This document shows, piece after piece, positions 6,136 to 7,948 of a stretch of DNA of 7,948 nt. The DNA is from an uncultured Bacilli bacterium (GTDB lineage: Bacteria > Bacillota_I > Bacilli_A > RF39 > UBA660). The first letter of the stretch is position 1; every line of letters begins with the position of its first letter. The stretch lies in contig CANROY010000049.1 in NCBI GenBank assembly GCA_947632355.1, positions 1 through 7,948 on the forward strand, written 5' to 3'. The notes under the pieces are model-generated. The model was not told the DNA's origin, did not search any database, and was given only the letters and a program-made list of their open reading frames with translations. The position numbers and the translations under genes are program-made.

Positions 6136-6543
6136 ATGAAAAAATTCATAAAATTCTTTTGTTTGTTTTGTTGTTTTGGAATGTTTGTAGGTTGTGGAAA
6201 AAAAGAAGCATTGCAAGAAAAAGATGATCGAGGTTTATATTTCATTACAACGAATATAAACCGTTCTATCTATTCAGAAGAAGAAGACCCTAAGTTTATA
6301 GTCTATGATAAAGTTGAATCTATTAAAGAAGTTTTACCTTCTTTAAATTGTACTTATGATTGTATTCATGATTATAGTGAACCTATTGATGTAGTAAATG
6401 ATGGAGGTTCAAAAATTTATCAATATGAAATAGAAGGGAAAACGTATTATTTAGTAGATTGTAATCGCTTAAATTCCAACTATCATAATGGTAAAGATGT
6501 TTTAATCGGTAAAGATTATAATCAATTAGTAGATAAGTGTTAA
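6136..6543 (+). CDS. small predicted cysteine-containing lipoprotein
   Basis: 135 residues beginning MKKFIKFFCLFCCFGMFVGC: a basic start, a hydrophobic run at 4-18 and a lipobox-like F-V-G-C with C20 as the lipidated residue, followed by GKKEALQEKD. The mature part has four more cysteines (C72, C76, C109, and C135 as the last residue), including NCTYDC, which could form disulfides outside the cell. No domain is recognised. It lies directly after a strong terminator, so it needs its own promoter; only a weak match was found in 6085-6123, and that would leave almost no leader. The similar size, lipobox and cysteine style suggest a loose relationship with the preceding lipoprotein, but sequence similarity is not obvious. 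Its own terminator begins 24 nt after the stop. Confidence 0.7.
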   Translation: MKKFIKFFCLFCCFGMFVGCGKKEALQEKDDRGLYFITTNINRSIYSEEEDPKFIVYDKVESIKEVLPSLNCTYDCIHDYSEPIDVVNDGGSKIYQYEIEGKTYYLVDCNRLNSNYHNGKDVLIGKDYNQLVDKC

Positions 6544-6549
6544 TCTAAT

Positions 6550-6780
6550 TTAAAGTAGATAATAGGAAAAAGAAACCTTTGTGTGGTTTCTTTTCCGCTT
6601 TAAAATGTAAGCAAAAATATCTATTGAATCAAATACACTTTTATTATATCCACTATGTTTAAATGGAGCTAGTGTTATTGCTTTTATATCAAATTTATCT
6701 TTATTTTTTAATAAATAAGATAATGCAAATAAATCATCTGCTTCATTAAACGTATCTGTATCTAAAATTACTTTTTTCAT
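6550..6780 (-). pseudogene. nucleoside hydrolase, truncated remnant
   Basis: 76 codons. The first ~56 residues match the start of the inosine-uridine nucleoside hydrolase family: KKVILDTDTFNEADDLFALS has the calcium-binding DTD...DD pattern, followed by FDIKAITLAPFKHSGYNKSV. Intact members are about 300 residues and cleave the N-glycosidic bond of nucleosides or related ribosides; here the rest of the domain is absent. The last residues (KRNHTKVSFSY) come from reading through the terminator hairpin at 6568-6594, showing that the frame runs into non-coding DNA. A good AGGAG site (complement at 6788-6792) still precedes the start, so a short peptide may be made, but it lacks most of the active site. 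It lies 75 nt after the 6856-7296 gene on the same strand and may once have formed an operon with it. Confidence 0.65.
6568..6594. terminator. bidirectional intrinsic terminator
   Basis: AAAAGAAACC (6568-6577) pairs with GGTTTCTTTT (6585-6594) around a 7-nt loop; the flanking GG/CC extends the stem with one bulged A. The A-rich left arm gives a U run on minus-strand transcripts, and the T-rich right arm does so on plus-strand transcripts. It serves the lipoprotein gene and the converging minus-strand genes. Confidence 0.75.
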
Positions 6781-6855
6781 ACTACTACTCCTATTAATAT
6801 CATTAAGAAATAATCAACATCCACTCTATCTAATATATAATTTTAGTTATTTATT

Positions 6856-7296
6856 TTATCTTTTTCTTTTTTCAATATTATAAAAATCTTTATAATCCTT
6901 AAACTGAATAGGTATTATTTCTATTGGCATAATTTTTTCATGACATCTATATTGTAAAGAACTACCACCATTATGAATAAAATTGTTACTATCTTTTTTA
7001 AATACATAAATATATCCAATTTCTTCATCATCTAAAGAATCGTTTTCAAAAGAAACATATGGTATTCCTTCTATTCTATCAGTTTCAAACTGTCCATTAT
7101 ATTTTGAACTTTTACCAAAAGAATAAGCAGAAGCAATAAGTAAGGAAGAAGTTAAATATATGGCAACATCTTCGTTTAATGGATTATGGTTCATATCGTT
7201 TGCTTTTCTTGGTTCTAAATATTTTAATAAATATGGACTACCCGAAAATAAATATTTAGGATTATCTAAATCATTTTCGATATATTCCTTTTTCAT
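6856..7296 (-). CDS. small protein with a possible ADP-ribosyltransferase-like fold
   Basis: 146 residues, no signal peptide or membrane segment. Seen: KYLFSGSPYLLKYLEPRKAN at 14-33, NEDVAIYLTSSLLIASAYSF at 41-60, IGYIYVFKKD in the middle and HEKIMPIEIIPIQFKDY near the end. This layout ('HGS..L..L.P', then 'vf.T....A..Ya', then a late acidic position) is that of small proteins I associate with the ART/KptA-like fold. The histidine expected before GS is serine here (S18), so NAD-dependent activity may be lost or the assignment may be wrong. The gene has a well-spaced AAGGAG site (complement at 7305-7310) and a good promoter of its own. It is followed by a nucleoside hydrolase remnant, which could hint at a former NAD- or ribonucleoside-related pair; that link is inference. 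Confidence 0.5.
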   Translation of the reverse strand: MKKEYIENDLDNPKYLFSGSPYLLKYLEPRKANDMNHNPLNEDVAIYLTSSLLIASAYSFGKSSKYNGQFETDRIEGIPYVSFENDSLDDEEIGYIYVFKKDSNNFIHNGGSSLQYRCHEKIMPIEIIPIQFKDYKDFYNIEKRKR

Positions 7297-7346
7297 TTTT
7301 AATTCTCCTTTTTTACAATTTTATCAACTTAATCTATAAATATTTT

Positions 7347-7375
7347 ATCATAAATTAAATCATATTAAAACTCAA
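7347..7375 (-). promoter_or_regulatory. sigma-A-type promoter for the 6856-7296 gene
   Basis: Minus strand TTGAGT (complement 7370-7375), a 17-bp spacer, then TATGAT (complement 7347-7352). The predicted start near 7340 leaves a leader of about 44 nt before the ATG. Confidence 0.65.
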
Positions 7376-7421
7376 TCCTTTCAAAGAGCATTTTTTATTT
7401 TACATTTTATGACCAGTTTTC

Positions 7422-7450
7422 TTGTGTTTCCCAACTTCTATGCGTATAAT
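7422..7450 (+). promoter_or_regulatory. sigma-A-type promoter for the WG-repeat gene
   Basis: TTGTGT (7422-7427), a 17-bp spacer and consensus TATAAT (7445-7450). The predicted start near 7457 is just ahead of the AAGGAG at 7459-7464. Confidence 0.65.
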
Positions 7451-7472
7451 GAAAAAAGAAGGAGTTCAGTTT

Positions 7473-7948
7473 ATGAAAATAGAGGAATTAAAGAAAAAAT
7501 ACAAGCAAGTTTATGAACTAGAAGATGGCAATTTTAATGTAAGTACAAAAAGTTCAAATGAAGTAAACAAGGTAGATTATTGGAATGCCCATACTGCTAT
7601 TGATGAAGTCTATGGACTAGAAGGGAATTGGGGTTTGTTAGACAAAGACGGAAATGTTCTTGTTGAACCTAAATACATCTATCCTTTTATAGAATGTGGA
7701 GAGAACTATCAAGTTATGTTACCTTATGAGTATGCAAAAGAACAAGAGGAAGAAATTATTATCACTTTAAAACACGGATTACTGGATAAAAAAGGAAATT
7801 GTATTATTCCGATTCAATATTTATTTATGGAAGCAATGGATAATACGGGAACTTATTTTAGAGTTTATGACCCTACTTTAGAAAAAGATGGTGTACTGGA
7901 TAAAGAAAACCATATAATTGTCCCTTTTGTTTATGATTACATACCAGC
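7473..7948 (+). CDS. WG-repeat protein, 3' end missing
   Basis: 158 codons are visible and the frame is still open at the window end. The start is MKIEELKKKYKQVYE, preceded by AAGGAG at 7459-7464 with 8-nt spacing. Three repeat units of the WG type follow: NWGLLDKDGNVLVEPKYIYP around residue 53, HGLLDKKGNCIIPIQY around 101, and DGVLDKENHIIVPFVYDY around 139, spaced 38-48 residues apart. WG repeats form beta-rich arrays of unclear role, often in proteins thought to bind ligands or other proteins. No signal peptide is visible, so it is probably cytoplasmic as far as can be seen. It has its own promoter, divergent from the 6856-7296 gene. Confidence 0.8.
   Translation, partial: MKIEELKKKYKQVYELEDGNFNVSTKSSNEVNKVDYWNAHTAIDEVYGLEGNWGLLDKDGNVLVEPKYIYPFIECGENYQVMLPYEYAKEQEEEIIITLKHGLLDKKGNCIIPIQYLFMEAMDNTGTYFRVYDPTLEKDGVLDKENHIIVPFVYDYIP

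Noticed and set aside
1..7948. Template repeat or reverse transcriptase for the candidate variable region
   Set aside because: No second copy of the 1072-1246 sequence and no reverse-transcriptase-like frame is visible in the window.

Overview
The window reads as an AT-rich, low-GC Firmicutes-type chromosome. It uses purine-rich Shine-Dalgarno sites, sigma-A-like promoters and intrinsic terminators. It uses the standard bacterial code: TGA serves as a stop (the NifU-like gene) and Trp is TGG. The MurD variant motifs, the YutH-like protein and the SUMF/lectin-type surface protein remind me of gut Bacilli of the RF39/Mollicutes-related kind, but that placement is from memory of the families, not from a search.

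Left part (1-2450). A 5'-truncated FGE-sulfatase/C-type-lectin-like gene (1-1248) ends in a tail whose composition differs sharply from the rest of the gene and resembles the variable region of a diversity-generating retroelement target. Its stop codon overlaps the start of a small XRE-type DNA-binding protein, which ends in a terminator hairpin. Next comes an Rpn/PD-(D/E)XK 'transposase' family gene split into two frames (1589-2149 and 2188-2436). The frame change is a -1 step, and the slippery heptamer T TTA AAA lies just before the first stop. A second terminator overlaps its end.

Middle part (2482-6084). A CotS/YutH-like degenerate-kinase protein converges with, and overlaps by 6 nt, a NifU C-terminal-domain Fe-S scaffold gene on the minus strand. 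A short divergent promoter region separates NifU from a plus-strand operon of an S1-domain RNA-binding protein, MurD (peptidoglycan precursor ligase) and a small lipoprotein. The intergenic gaps are 18 nt each, and the operon closes with a strong terminator at 6043-6084.

Right part (6085-7948). A second small lipoprotein (start corrected to 6136) is followed by a bidirectional terminator. On the minus strand lie a small protein possibly of ADP-ribosyltransferase-like fold, with its own promoter, and after it a truncated nucleoside hydrolase remnant that runs into the same terminator. A divergent promoter drives a WG-repeat protein that runs off the window end. This right part looks like accessory or decaying DNA beside the housekeeping operon.

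No rRNA, tRNA, CRISPR array or complete mobile element was seen. No reverse transcriptase or template repeat is present here, so the retroelement idea for the first gene rests on its tail alone.
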